Part shown: piece after piece, positions 54,101-64,000 of the stretch | Layout of the letters: the number at the start of each line of letters is the position of its first letter | Position numbering within the stretch: the first letter of the stretch is position 1 | Assembly (NCBI RefSeq): GCF_021018895.1 | Contig: NC_079377.1 | Coordinates: 682,001 to 746,000 of the forward strand | Direction: 5' to 3' | DNA: 64,000 nucleotides | DNA from: Seriola aureovittata | Lineage: Eukaryota; Chordata; Actinopteri; Carangiformes; Carangidae | The notes under the pieces: model-generated | Told to the model about the DNA's origin: nothing | The model's input: only the letters and a program-made list of their open reading frames with translations | Database searches by the model: none | Position numbers and translations under genes: made by a program

Positions 54101-57043
54101 TTAAGACCACTTAAGTTTGTCAACACAGGATCCCAGATAGAGAAGAATTTGTCCCTGCCCTGAGTATTTTACCTTCTCTAACTGTATGAACTGCAACAAG
54201 TCACTCAGCCACAAAGACACATTAGGAGGATTTTTAGATTTCCAATGTAGTAATATTCTTCTGCGTGCAAGCAGTGTTGTGAAAGCGATGATGCTTTTAT
54301 GTCTTTTCCTTATTGCAGGATGTCTTCTATCTGTGATGCAAAATATGGCCAATGCAGCATTGGGTTGGAGATCAATATTAAGTACCTCTGATAGTGTTTT
54401 AAAGATCACAGACCAGTAAGTTGTCAGGGCTGGGCATGACCAAAACATATAGGTTAAGTTGGCAGGAATGTTTCGACACTTGTCGCAGCTTGCATCTGTG
54501 TTAGGGTATATTTTAGCCAGTCTTGCTTTGGAATAGTGAGTGCGATGTAAAACCTTGAATTGTATTATATTTAGTTTCGCACAGGAAGTACTGTCATTCA
54601 CTCTTTGTAGAGGGCTGTTCCAAGTGTCCTCTTCCAAGTCCTCCCCCAGCTCATCCACCCAGTCCGCCCTGATCTTTGCAAGGGTTTTGGTTTTAAAAGA
54701 AGTTATACAGTCACTGATTCTTGAAATTAGTCTTTTTGAGTTGAAAGGAATTTCTAACAGATCATCTAAACCAGAGAGTGAAGATATGTGCCATTTCTAG
54801 ACATTTGGAACGGTAAGGCATTGTCCTGTATTTGAAGAGCCAAGTCATTAACAGGGTAACATTCACTTTTACTAAAGTTTAGCTTGTACCCAGAAAATGT
54901 GCCAAATCTCCTCAGAGCATGGACAATATGAGATGCACTTAAAACAGGGTCCGATACAAACATTAATAAATCGTCTGCATATAGAGATACTCTATGCTCC
55001 TTTCCCCCTCTATGAATTCCATTTATTGATGGCAATGATTTGAGTGTAATGGATAAGGGCTCCATGGCTAAGGCAAATAGCAGTGGACTGATAGGGCATC
55101 CCTGACGGATCCCCCTTGACAGCTGAAAGTAGTGTAATTGCAGAGGCTTTGGGTGAGACATACAAGAGTTTAATCCATGAAATAAAATTAGGACCATATC
55201 CAAATATCTTTAAACATGCAAATAAATATCCCCATTCAATCCTATCGAAAGCTTTCTCTGCATCCAGCGTAATAACCACCTTGGGTACCACACCAGATGC
55301 AGGAGAGTGAATAACATTCAAAAGTTGGCGGATATTTGTAAAGGAATGACGCCCTAAAATAAAACCAGTTTGGTCTGCTGAGATCACGTCGTGTATTGTG
55401 GTTTCTAGGCGTAAGGCAAGAGCTTTGGCTAAGATCTTCACATTACTGTTTAGGAGAGAGATGGTTCGTATGAGCCACATTCAGTGTTAACTTTACCTGG
55501 CTTAAGCAGGAGGATAATTGATGCTTCAGTCAGTGTATGTGGAAGTGAGCCATGGGACAAAGAGTGATTGAACATGTCAAGCAAATTGTGGATAATTTAT
55601 TGGAGAACTTTTTAAAGAACTCTATAGGGTACCCATCAGGGCAAGGCGTCTTGCCATTTTGCATTGCCATCGCATTAATGATTTCTATATGTTTTAATGG
55701 AAGTTCAGTCTCAGTCCTATGTGTTGTGTTTATAGCCTGTTTAGAGCCTGGAGATTACTGAAGAAATGTTACATGTCTGTATTGTCATTTGTCATCTCTG
55801 ACATATATAGATTGGAGTAAAATGAGGTAAATGTTTCATTCATTTCTTCTGGGTCAAGAGTTAGTTCACCATTCTCCTTGCTTATTTGTGGGATTTGTTG
55901 CGAGACTGAGCGGCATTTAAGTCGGTGTGCTAGCAGACGGCCAGGTTTATCGCCATGTTCATAGATGTACCCCCGTGATTTTAACAGGAGACGTTCCGTC
56001 TTTTCAGTTGATAACAAATTATACTGAGTTTGAAGGTCCAGCTTCTTTTTATAGAGTTCAGGGGAGGGGGAGACAGAGCACTGAGCATCCACTATAGTTA
56101 TTGATTTAATGGGTTCCTCTTGTTTAATTCTCTTCTTATTTATTTTAGCAGAATACAATATAATCTCACCCCTAATTACAGCTTTTAGTGTTTCCCAAAG
56201 AAGAGAAGGGGAAATGTTATCTTTTTTGTTGGATTCTATAAAGTCATCAATTTTTTGGGATATCAGTTCACAACAGGCATTATCAGCCACTAAATTCCTG
56301 TCTAATTTCCAAGCGGGGCGTTCCAATTTGTAAAGAGGAAATGCAAGATCTAATAATACAGGGGCGTGATCTGATTCAGTTATAGTTGAGTATTCAGCTT
56401 TTGTGACAAAGGGAAGAAGGGTCCTGTCAATAAAAAAGTAGTCTATTCTACTATATGAGTGATGTACAGGGGAAAAGAAAGAAAATTACTTACTTTGTGG
56501 AAATAAAGAACGCCAAGGGTCAACACTTCCTATCTGATCCATAAAAACTGATAGTACCTTGGCCTTTTTTGAAAGGTTTGCAGATCTAGTGCTGGATTAA
56601 TTACACAGTTTACATTTACTCCAAAAATCAATTGTTGTGAGTTCAAATCTGGAATTAATGAGATTATTTTTCCTATGAATTTATCATCATCCAAATTTGG
56701 GGCATAAATATTAACCAGAACCACAGGCCTGTGGCAGAGGAGCCCTGAAACCATCACAAATCGTCCTTGTGGATGAAAAACTGTTTTTTTTTATGTATCA
56801 ATATGGCTGTTCCACATGTTCTGGAATTCAGATCGGAATTGGAATACATTACCCACCCACCCTTTTTTTTAGTCTGACTTGATCTTTAACCAGTAGGTGG
56901 GTTTCCTGGAGAAATGCAATATCGCATTTTAAGTACTTAAGATGATTGAATATTCTAGCTCTTTTTACAGGCCCATTTAAACCTTTAACATTCCAACTAA
57001 TGAATCTTACAGCAGCCTTATTTGCGTTAACGCTATTGTTCAT
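54101..57043 (-). pseudogene. L1 ORF2 (endonuclease / reverse transcriptase), broken
   Basis: Endonuclease: SWNVKGLNGPVKR and CDIAFLQETHL near 56880-57000, then VLVNIYAPN near 56710. The usual GDFN catalytic box is FGVNVN near 56615, so the metal-binding Asp is lost. Reverse transcriptase: QTGFILGRHS, TLDAEKAFDRIEW (palm A), RQGCPISPLLFALAMEPL and YADDLLMFV (palm C, both Asp intact) between 55400 and 54940. C-terminal region: CDKCRNIPANLTYMFWSCP (54490-54430), the Cys-rich motif of L1 ORF2. At least five frame breaks. Confidence 0.9.
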
Positions 57044-57175
57044 GTTTAACTAGAAAATATATATATTTTTTTTAAACAAAATAAAAGACACCAAAAAAAA
57101 CCAAAAACAAACAAAAAAACCCAGTAGTAGTACAGAAGTGATTGTGATAAAGTGCACAGCTTCATTAGTTTTCTA

Positions 57176-57763
57176 CAGAAGCCGAGAACGGCCATGCCCC
57201 TTTTTTATTTTCGCACTGTTTTTTTCCTTTTTTTGCACTGTTTTCTCGTTATAACGACTTATTATTTCGTTATCTCGATATAACAAAGATCGTTATCTCA
57301 TGATAACGAATTAATTATTTCATTATCTCGCTATAACGAAGGTCAGGTGTGATGATTGTGTGCTGGATCGGACCATCCTCAAAAGGGGCATAGCCGTTCT
57401 CGGCTTCCGTAGCATACACATAACATCCGGTTAAATAAATGTTGTTAGCGTTAACGTTACCTTAGCTGAAGCAGCCGGTGGCAGCTCGTGGGCTGAAATG
57501 AGGATTCTCCGGTCCAGTCCAGCACACAATCATCACACCTGACCTTCGTTATATCGAGATAACGAAATAATTTATTCGTTATCTCGATAAAACAATCTTT
57601 GTTATATCGTGATAACGAAATAATTAATTCGTTATCACGAGAAAACGATCTTTGTTATATCGACATAACGAAATAATAAGTCGTTATAACGAGAAAACAG
57701 TGCCAAAAAAAAGAAAAAAACTGTGCAAAAATAAAAAAGGGGCATGGCCGTTCTCGGCTTCCG
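57176..57763. mobile_element. Long inverted-repeat (foldback/MITE-like) element in the L1 spacer
   Basis: The left end is CAGAAGCCGAGAACGGCCAT and the right end, reverse-complemented, CGGAAGCCGAGAACGGCCAT. Flanks share TCTA (57172-57175 and 57764-57767), a possible 4-bp duplication. The two arms pair over about 200 bp and are packed with CGTTATxxCGATATAACGAA-type short palindromes. A third copy of the terminus lies inside, inverted, at 57385-57409. There is no ORF. A hairpin this long should extrude readily. The transposase family is not evident. Confidence 0.82.
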
Positions 57764-59522
57764 TCTAGAGTTAAAGAAGAACATAAGTTGCAAGTGTTTG
57801 GGGGTGTCCCTTTCCCTGACCCTGTCCCACGTCCAAAACAGAAACAAAACTCAAACTAAGGCTATACTTGTTCCTCTCCCTGAGGCAGGCTGCAGGCTAA
57901 ACACTATTTCCAAAAACTTCTGGCAATACAGTCTCTCGATATTTCTGCCCAGGAAGGCTCCCAGTGATTAATGATATATTAAAACCTTTTAGCACTAAGG
58001 TGAAAACAAAAGTGTAGCTGCTAGTTGACATAATAAGTTCAAAAAGTGAACGTACACGTCTTCCAGATGAGTTGATTAACCGTCTCCAGGCTGTACAGTC
58101 CAAAGCGTAACACACATATTTCTACTCCTTACCGAACCTCTGATCGAAAAACTTCTGAGCTTCATCAGGTGAGTCGAAGGTGAGCACGTCGTCTCCGCAT
58201 GTCACGCGCAGCCGGTGTATAGCAGGTGAAATCTGATGTTCTTCTGGTACAGGGCTTGTTTTATGCCATTAAATGCAGCCCTCTGCTGTACTGACATCCT
58301 GATAGACCCTTACAGTGGTACCTTGGTACCTAAGCTCGTGATTCCTGGCCCCTCTGCTGGAATCTGGAGAAACAGACCAGGAACGTGCGGGGAGATGATC
58401 TTTGACCGGATCTGGAGGTCGGGGTCCGGTGGGCTCTCTCCAGTTCAGGTGGTGCAGGGAACACATCGGGGCCCATCGCTTGCATCAATACCTCCGACAT
58501 GAACTTGAGTGGATCTTTACCGTTCTCACTGCCTTCAGGAATGTTCAATATACAGAGATTAGCTCTCCGTGATCGGTTCTCGAGTTCGTCAATTCGGTCC
58601 AAAAGCAACCGGCTTTGGTTTTGGAGCATACTGATGGTGGACTCCGCTGCTGTTAACCGTTCAAAGTTATCACCGGCTACAGACTCCACACAGTAGAGAT
58701 GGGATTTATGGCTCTTTGGAGGAGCCGGATCTTTGGGATCCGTTCATTTCAAAGAGCCATTCAAAAGACTGGCTCATTTGGCTCATTTTTATATTTATTC
58801 ACTTTTAAGAAGCCAGCCTGGGGTTAATTCATTTTATCCTGTAAATAATCACAGGGAGGAATGATGGGCTGAGATTTAGATCAGAATAATTTCGAACTCA
58901 GATTTCCCACCAATATTTGAGTTTTAATTATTCTGAAATATTGATTATAGCTTCATTTGACATGCGTGGACAAGATTTTAAAGTCTGATATGGATTCATT
59001 GTAAATATTCCACTGCCATATCCCTCTGAGTTGACAGTGAGATCACTATTTACCCTTTGTATAAAGTGTGTGTGTGTAAAACTACTCTGACTTATGTTAT
59101 TCATGCAACACCTAAACACTTATAAATACACAATAAAAACAAAGCAGGCTACAATGAAGTTCCATGCAAAAGCTTTTAGTGCAAAATTTCCACACAAGAA
59201 CATTTTTAAACAATACAGAAAAACTCAAAACAATATTTTAAAATTACATAATAAAGGCTTATAATAAAGATTAAAGGTGCTGTAAAAAATGCTAAGTTGT
59301 TGGTCAGTAACACCATGTCTTATTTTAGTGCAAATTTGAGAGAAAAACGTTTCTCACAAGAATATTTTGATAGAAAACTCAAAAACAATACTTCAAGTAT
59401 TAGAAAAATAGACAAAACTACAATAAATTAGAGAAAAAAATGTGCATACAGCCCACTAGTACTACTAATACAAACTGTACAATGGACTAGTGAACTGTCC
59501 TGAGGTGCATATAGTTGCTTTG

Positions 59523-59553
59523 TAAAATAAATAAATAAATAAATAAATAAAAA
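59523..59553. repeat. (AAAT)n microsatellite
   Basis: Seven tandem AAAT/ATAA units inside the hAT element. Confidence 0.95.
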
Positions 59554-59725
59554 TAGAGCTAAACCCTGAGGAGGACTCCTGAACTGTCCTTGGGTGAATA
59601 GTAGCATATACCTGACCTACAAAAACAGGAGATCAGTCCCTTTACTCTGAACCATAACCCCAATAACAAAATAAAGTGTAAACAATATAAATGACATTCC
59701 CAAAATAATAAAGCAGTTCCATGCT

Positions 59726-59923
59726 TTATGGCCTCTCCTTCTTGTCCTTTGGCAAATTTGCATTGAGGAAGACAAGTGATCTCACTTTTGCAGGCTTGAG
59801 GCGACTTCTCCTCTCTGTGATTATTTGTCTAGTTTTAGAGAAAATTCTCTCAGATGGAACTGATATGGCCCCAACGCAAAGCTTCTTAGCCATGAGTTTG
59901 CTCAGCCTGGGGTACACAGCCAC
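59726..59923 (-). pseudogene. hAT transposase C-terminal dimerisation domain
   Basis: 65 codons with AISVPSERIFSKTRQIITER then RRSRLKPAKVRSLVFLNANL. This is the most conserved stretch of hAT transposases (SxPxSERxFS...R..L.P..V..L.FLN..L). Nothing upstream in the element matches the RNase H-like core. Confidence 0.9.
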
Positions 59924-60580
59924 CCGACTTTTCCACCACTTGAGAGGATCTTCAAGGAGGAGCTTGTGTGAGCATCTGTGTGAACCACAGGTGTGAACTC
60001 AGGGAGAGAGAAAAAAAAGAACGGCTCCCAACCAAACGCGACTCGGTTCCCATCGTTCATGTTAATGAGCCGGTCAAAAGATTTGGTTCGTTCGTGAATG
60101 TCACAACTCTACCACAGAGGTAAGACGGCTCTGGAAAGAGTTCACTGTAGTCTGCAGAGAGTCCAGTGAAGCTTATAGTGGTTAAGTTGCTTCTTGGATC
60201 AGGAAAGAGACATCATCCCTGAGTGAGGTCCTCTGCTTTGCAAATTCTGCAGACAGTTGGTCCATAGCAATGACCACGGCAGCGGCGGGTTCTTCGGGTG
60301 TTGCAGATGTTTTTGTCATTGTCGGAGGGTTGTTAGCTGCAAAGGATGCTAACCTCCCTGCAGCGCTGGTGGCAGCATGTGTAGCCGGAGTTTGTGAGCT
60401 GTTAGCCGGTTTAGTGTTCTTAGAATTGCTCATTTTGCAATGAATAGTCTTAGCTAAATCAACCAATGATGATTATGTCAAAATACTTAGGATAAGGTTG
60501 TTAAAACAATAAGGTAACAAAATGTGGACCAGGAGCCTTCAAGTGTGCGTCCTCTCCCTACATGTCACAACCAGAAGTCA

Positions 60581-61165
60581 CTGTAGCGTTTTAACAGCAC
60601 ACATCACATTAAGTTGCACTTCCTGTCACCAAGACCACAAACATGGCGCTGAAGTGGACACAGACTCACCAACTCTGGACAGTTGCGGACCTGGTATGAT
60701 GGATCAGGATTTGTGCTGAGGCAGCAGATGGTAGAGTCAGAGTCTGAATCCACGGAACAACCTGACTTGTGTCAACAGTCCAGGCTGGTGGTGGTGGTGT
60801 GATGGTGTGGGGAAAGTGTTCTTCTTAATACCAATCAATCATGGTCTGAATGTCACAGTCTATCTGATTATTGTTGCTGACCATGTTCATCCTTCATGGC
60901 CAAAGTTCACCTTCTTCTAATGGCTCCTTCCAGCAGGATAATGCTCCATGTCACAAACTGGTTTCATCAACATGACAATAAGTTCAGTGAATTTCAGTGA
61001 CCCCCCCAAGTCTCCAGACCTGGATCCAGTAGAACACCTCTGGGATGTGGTAGAACAGGAGATTGACAGCATGGATGTGATGCAGTCATGTCAACATGGA
61101 GCAGAGTCTCAACATCTGCTGAATCCATGACATGAAGAACTGAGGAACTACCCAGTCTGTCCCCT
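60581..61165 (+). mobile_element. Tc1/mariner copy, right part (split by L1)
   Basis: After the second target copy come 'tttaacagcac' and then, from about 60650, the transposase C-terminal half: 'caccaactctggac', 'gcagcagatggtagagtcag', 'gctggtggtggtggtgtgat' and 'ccagcaggataatgctccat'. Near 61010-61060 lies SPDLDPVEHLWDVVEQEI, with the last catalytic Glu in place. About 0.4 kb of the middle is missing and stops are frequent. The right terminal repeat is not found, so the copy is truncated near 61165. Confidence 0.82.
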
Positions 61166-61343
61166 GAAGTGCAGCACTAAATCATTGAGGTGTGTCTGTG
61201 TAAGTATATTAACATAGATGTGAAGCTGTAGTACTCAGTGTGCAACACTAGAGGGTAGTACAAGTGTAAAAGTAAAAACTGGAGGCAGACTGATGGCCTC
61301 AGGTCAGGAACAGTCAAATCAGGAACAGTCAAATCATGTGTCA

Positions 61344-61344
<1 letters not shown>

Positions 61345-61375
<31 letters not shown>
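61345..61375. repeat. (TA)n microsatellite
   Basis: Pure TA run followed by a short GTGCGTGCG run. Confidence 0.95.
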
Positions 61376-61378
<3 letters not shown>

Positions 61379-62878
61379 CGTGCGTGCATGTTTAATTATT
61401 ATTGTTATACTACTACAAATAATAATAATAATAATGATAATAATATGGAGAAGAAGAGGAAGCCATTAGCTGGTAATGTCTGAAGTGAAATACATACATT
61501 ATATGTGTATATGTATATTTTTGCAGCACAATAGAACAAAAGATAAACATTTAAGTTTCTTCAGCAAAATTAGTTATAACAAACATTTTATATGAACTTA
61601 CGTTCTTCCCCTCTTTAGTTCCACCCAGATGCAACAGCATATTTTTTTTATAAAAACAATACAATTATATTTCCAAACAAAGTGATAATAAATAGACTGT
61701 GGAATATTTAATCCAATACAATAAGTGTATTTAATAGTTTAACTGTTTGCTGCAGAAAAGGAATTTAAATGTGGTGCTGAATGTAAAAATAAAATGATCG
61801 TAGGCCTACTGACGTCTATGGTGACAGGTGTCTACAGGTGTTTGAACCCCACTTATTCTCCTAAACATCCTGGGGAGGGCTTCACCGACAGGTTCTCCAC
61901 TTCTTAGGCCTAAACAAAGAGCTGTATCTCACTCAAAACATCAGAGCTGATGATCTGATCTGCCCTCAGCTCCGTCTGCACCTGGGAACAACAGCACCAG
62001 CCTTTTCCTCCAGACAGGGAGCGCTGATCACTGAGGAATCCACTTATCATCTCAGCTTTTATCTAAAACTGTGTGACTACAGTTTATCACTAAGCAGTGT
62101 CATGTTATAAATTTGTGTGTTATAGCTTTAGACTGACAATTACATTGAAAAAAGTAAATTATTTTAATTATAATTATTAAATATCCAGAATTAGGCTGAT
62201 TTTGTGACAGCTCAAGCAAATGAACCCAAAAGAGAGGTGCATTTATCTGCTAAGACAAAACATACAAAACAAAGTTAAACATTTATACAAAGACCTGTGA
62301 GACTTTTGAGAAATACACAACAAACTGATCGTTCATTTTCCTCTTTTTATTTTTCAGTTTTAGGCTGTTTTTATTTTATAATTACATACGATAGCACTCT
62401 GATATTTTTGAAACATTTCTCTGGACACTACGTGATTTGTTGTGCTGTGGTATCGTTAGAATATTTATCACTCATTTATCACTGATTAATGAGGGTTGAG
62501 ACATTGAGACTATACAGCCAAATATCAGTCATGAAGAGAGAGCCACAGAATATCACAAATACCACACAATTCACCACTGTTCATTCAAAACCATGAATTC
62601 TGCTTCCTAAACCAAATAACTGTTTAAAAACCCATTTGATTATCTGACAAATTCACTGTAAAGAGTTGATTTTCACTAAAAGTTTGCGTGTTGGATGTAC
62701 GTGTTTTCCAAGTGCACACATCAGTTAGTAGCATCTTTTTGAAGTCATTAAAATCCTAAACAAAAATTGGAGTAAAATAACAACTTACTGTTGTTTTAGT
62801 GGCTGATTTATTCTCACTGGTGATGTTGTGGTGACTGGATCAGAGCTACAGTTTTTCTCAGTATAGTCCACAAACCAG

Positions 62879-62908
62879 GCCACACACACACACACACACA
62901 CACACACA
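62879..62908. repeat. (CA)n microsatellite
   Basis: Pure CA run of ~15 units. Confidence 0.95.
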
Positions 62909-64000
62909 AGTCAGCAAATGCTCACAAGTTTCCAGCAGCACCTCAGCGCTCTGTATCACCATCACAAGCGATTCTTCTCCCAGTACCAGTCTGAAAGCCA
63001 GACTTTTAAAGCCCATTCAAACCACACCTGGTCAAGTTTGAAAACATTATTAGGGGATTCTAATTAGATGCAATTAGAGTTGGAGAAAAAAAGATGCGCT
63101 AATTAGGCCAGAGGCTACTTTTATTCATCTGACCTGTGAAGACCCTGCACAAGCTGTTTAATGTCACTGCTCTGACAATTACAACAGGAATTCATTTGAA
63201 TGAGCTGTGCACGTTGACATAAACCCACAGCATCACATTCACTGCAGTGGGAAGAGTTGTCTCTGAGCTTTGAATGGTGTGTGTGTGTGAATGAACAAAC
63301 AGTGACAGGTGACCAGCAGGAAGAGGTTGGCAGAGCCATTGTGTAGCCATGTTGCATTACTTATAGTCCTTCTATAGATGCATATTAAAGCCATTGAGCT
63401 ACAATGATGAGATTTTTGTGGCAGGATTTTTGTGAGTGAGTGTGTTAGTATTTTACATAACTTTGACCTTCTCATCTTTAAAAACACAAACATTTGCCTC
63501 TGTCTTTCTGAGAAACCTCTGGTTAAAACTTCCATCCTGTGTCCAAATGTCTTGGGCACAATATTGCAGTGAAATATAACCATTCCCTGTTTTTCCAGGG
63601 GACCTAATGAAGCCTTTCTGAGGACCATGGGAACCCCCTTAAGGACACCTAGTGGACCCCATCAACAGTGCTTTAAAAAAGACATTCAGAGTTCTTCTTC
63701 CTGTGACAAATTAGCTGCAGACACTTTTCATGCAGCCCAATTTCATATGCCATTTGTGTCATTTAGAACCAAACTGGTCATTTTCTTGGCAGCTGCAGTT
63801 TTTTTAAAGCCTGTTGGCACCCTGCTGTTGTAGCCTACCATCCTCTGGAGGAATAAAAAAGAAAGGAATGATGGCCCCATTATATCCTCACATGTGAGAG
63901 GAGAGTGTCCAGGAAGAGGCTGGGGCTTCGGCTTCATTGGCTGAAAGCTGTGCATTTTTAGGATTTGGCGTCTTAAAATGTGCCCCTCTTTGACAGGCCT

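Larger units (their letters stand above)
58694..60111 (-). mobile_element. hAT element (1418 bp) inside L1 ORF1
   Basis: The ends are TAGAGATGGGA and, reverse-complemented, TAGAGTTGTGA. Flanks CCACACAG (58686-58693) and CCACAGAG (60112-60119) are an 8-bp duplication with one mismatch. Subterminal GGCTCTTTGGAGGAGCC, 'caaagagccattcaaaaga' and 'aatgagccggtcaaaagat' repeats occur at both ends. On the minus strand only the C-terminal hAT dimerisation domain remains. The rest of the transposase is deleted, so this is a non-autonomous derivative. Confidence 0.88.
58122..60466 (-). pseudogene. L1 ORF1, split by a hAT insertion
   Basis: N-terminal part 60466-60112, with the likely start MSNSKNTKPANSS at 60433. 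It is rich in Ala, Pro, Ser and Thr, then turns coiled-coil-like (DQLSAEFAKQRTSLRDDV). C-terminal part 58685-58122: ENRSRRANLCILNIPEGSE then FMSEVLMQAMGPDVF, the RNA-recognition-like domain of L1 ORF1. It ends ALYQKNIRFHLLY and TFDSPDEAQKFFDQRFGKE. The reading frame runs on if the hAT and one target copy are removed, so the protein was intact when the hAT landed. Confidence 0.85.
53770..60580 (-). mobile_element. L1-clade LINE, near full length, interrupted twice
   Basis: On the minus strand the order is ORF1 (60466-58122), spacer, ORF2 (57043-54101) and an A-rich tail (53770-53781). The 12-bp flanking duplication CTGTAG(A/C)GTTTT (53758-53769, 60581-60592) fits target-primed insertion. Without the hAT (1418 bp) and the inverted-repeat element (588 bp) it is ~4.8 kb, about the size of compact fish L1 elements. 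ORF2 has several frame shifts and stops, so the copy is inactive. Confidence 0.9.
61166..64000. other. No gene recognised; simple repeats only
   Basis: Contains (TA)n at 61345-61375, an AAT-rich run at 61415-61445 and (CA)n at 62879-62908. ORFs of up to 129 codons show no family motif and no splice-site support. Confidence 0.5.

Noticed and set aside
63239..63628. 129-codon minus-strand ORF near the right edge
   Set aside because: No recognisable motif, no splice-site support and average AT-rich composition.

Overview
This is vertebrate nuclear DNA, and every sign points to a teleost fish, probably a percomorph. It is AT-rich and full of microsatellites. Vertebrate-type GT/AG splice sites flank short exons, and most of the sequence is repeats of kinds common in fish: L2-like and L1 LINEs, Tc1/mariner, hAT and Harbinger elements, a Ty3/gypsy element, an old endogenous retrovirus, and L2-type 3' tails. 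Nothing bacterial is present.

One host gene is clear. Seven coding exons on the minus strand encode the N-terminal ~276 residues of an HSP70-superfamily protein of the HSPA12A type. From 5' to 3' they are: exon 1 (alternatives at 39592-39634 and 39053-39062), 26366-26442, 25266-25393, 20483-20669, 19151-19255, 18727-18843 and 6666-6837. All splice phases agree. The rest of the ATPase domain and the C-terminus are not in the window and should lie beyond position 1.

Layout: 1-1.7 kb, L2/CR1-like LINE remnant (minus). 3.1-5.9 kb, composite repeat with a ~1.06 kb higher-order period. 6.7-39.6 kb, HSPA12A. Its largest intron holds an antisense endogenous retrovirus pol region (11.6-16.5 kb) and two tRNA-Pro-like relics. 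Other introns hold hAT pieces (one with a BED finger and a perfect 8-bp target duplication), an L2-type tail, a Harbinger remnant and a Tc1 remnant. 39.0-40.1 kb, a CpG-richer promoter zone with an unassigned plus-strand leucine-rich ORF. 41.2 kb, one unassigned plus-strand exon-like block. 43.5-45.2 kb, a short gypsy element with both LTRs. 45.9-48.5 kb, Tc1-like and another DNA transposon. 49.9-50.4 kb, a polypurine minisatellite. 53.6-61.2 kb, a stack of nested insertions: a Tc1/mariner copy split by an L1, itself split by a hAT element and a long inverted-repeat element, with target-site duplications visible at each level. 61.2-64 kb, nothing recognised beyond simple repeats.

I see no novel multi-gene system. 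The points most worth checking are the two in-phase HSPA12A first exons, the NAGNAG acceptor, the nested insertion record and the unassigned plus-strand exon next to the HSPA12A promoter. Family names rest on remembered motif and consensus similarity; no database search was run.
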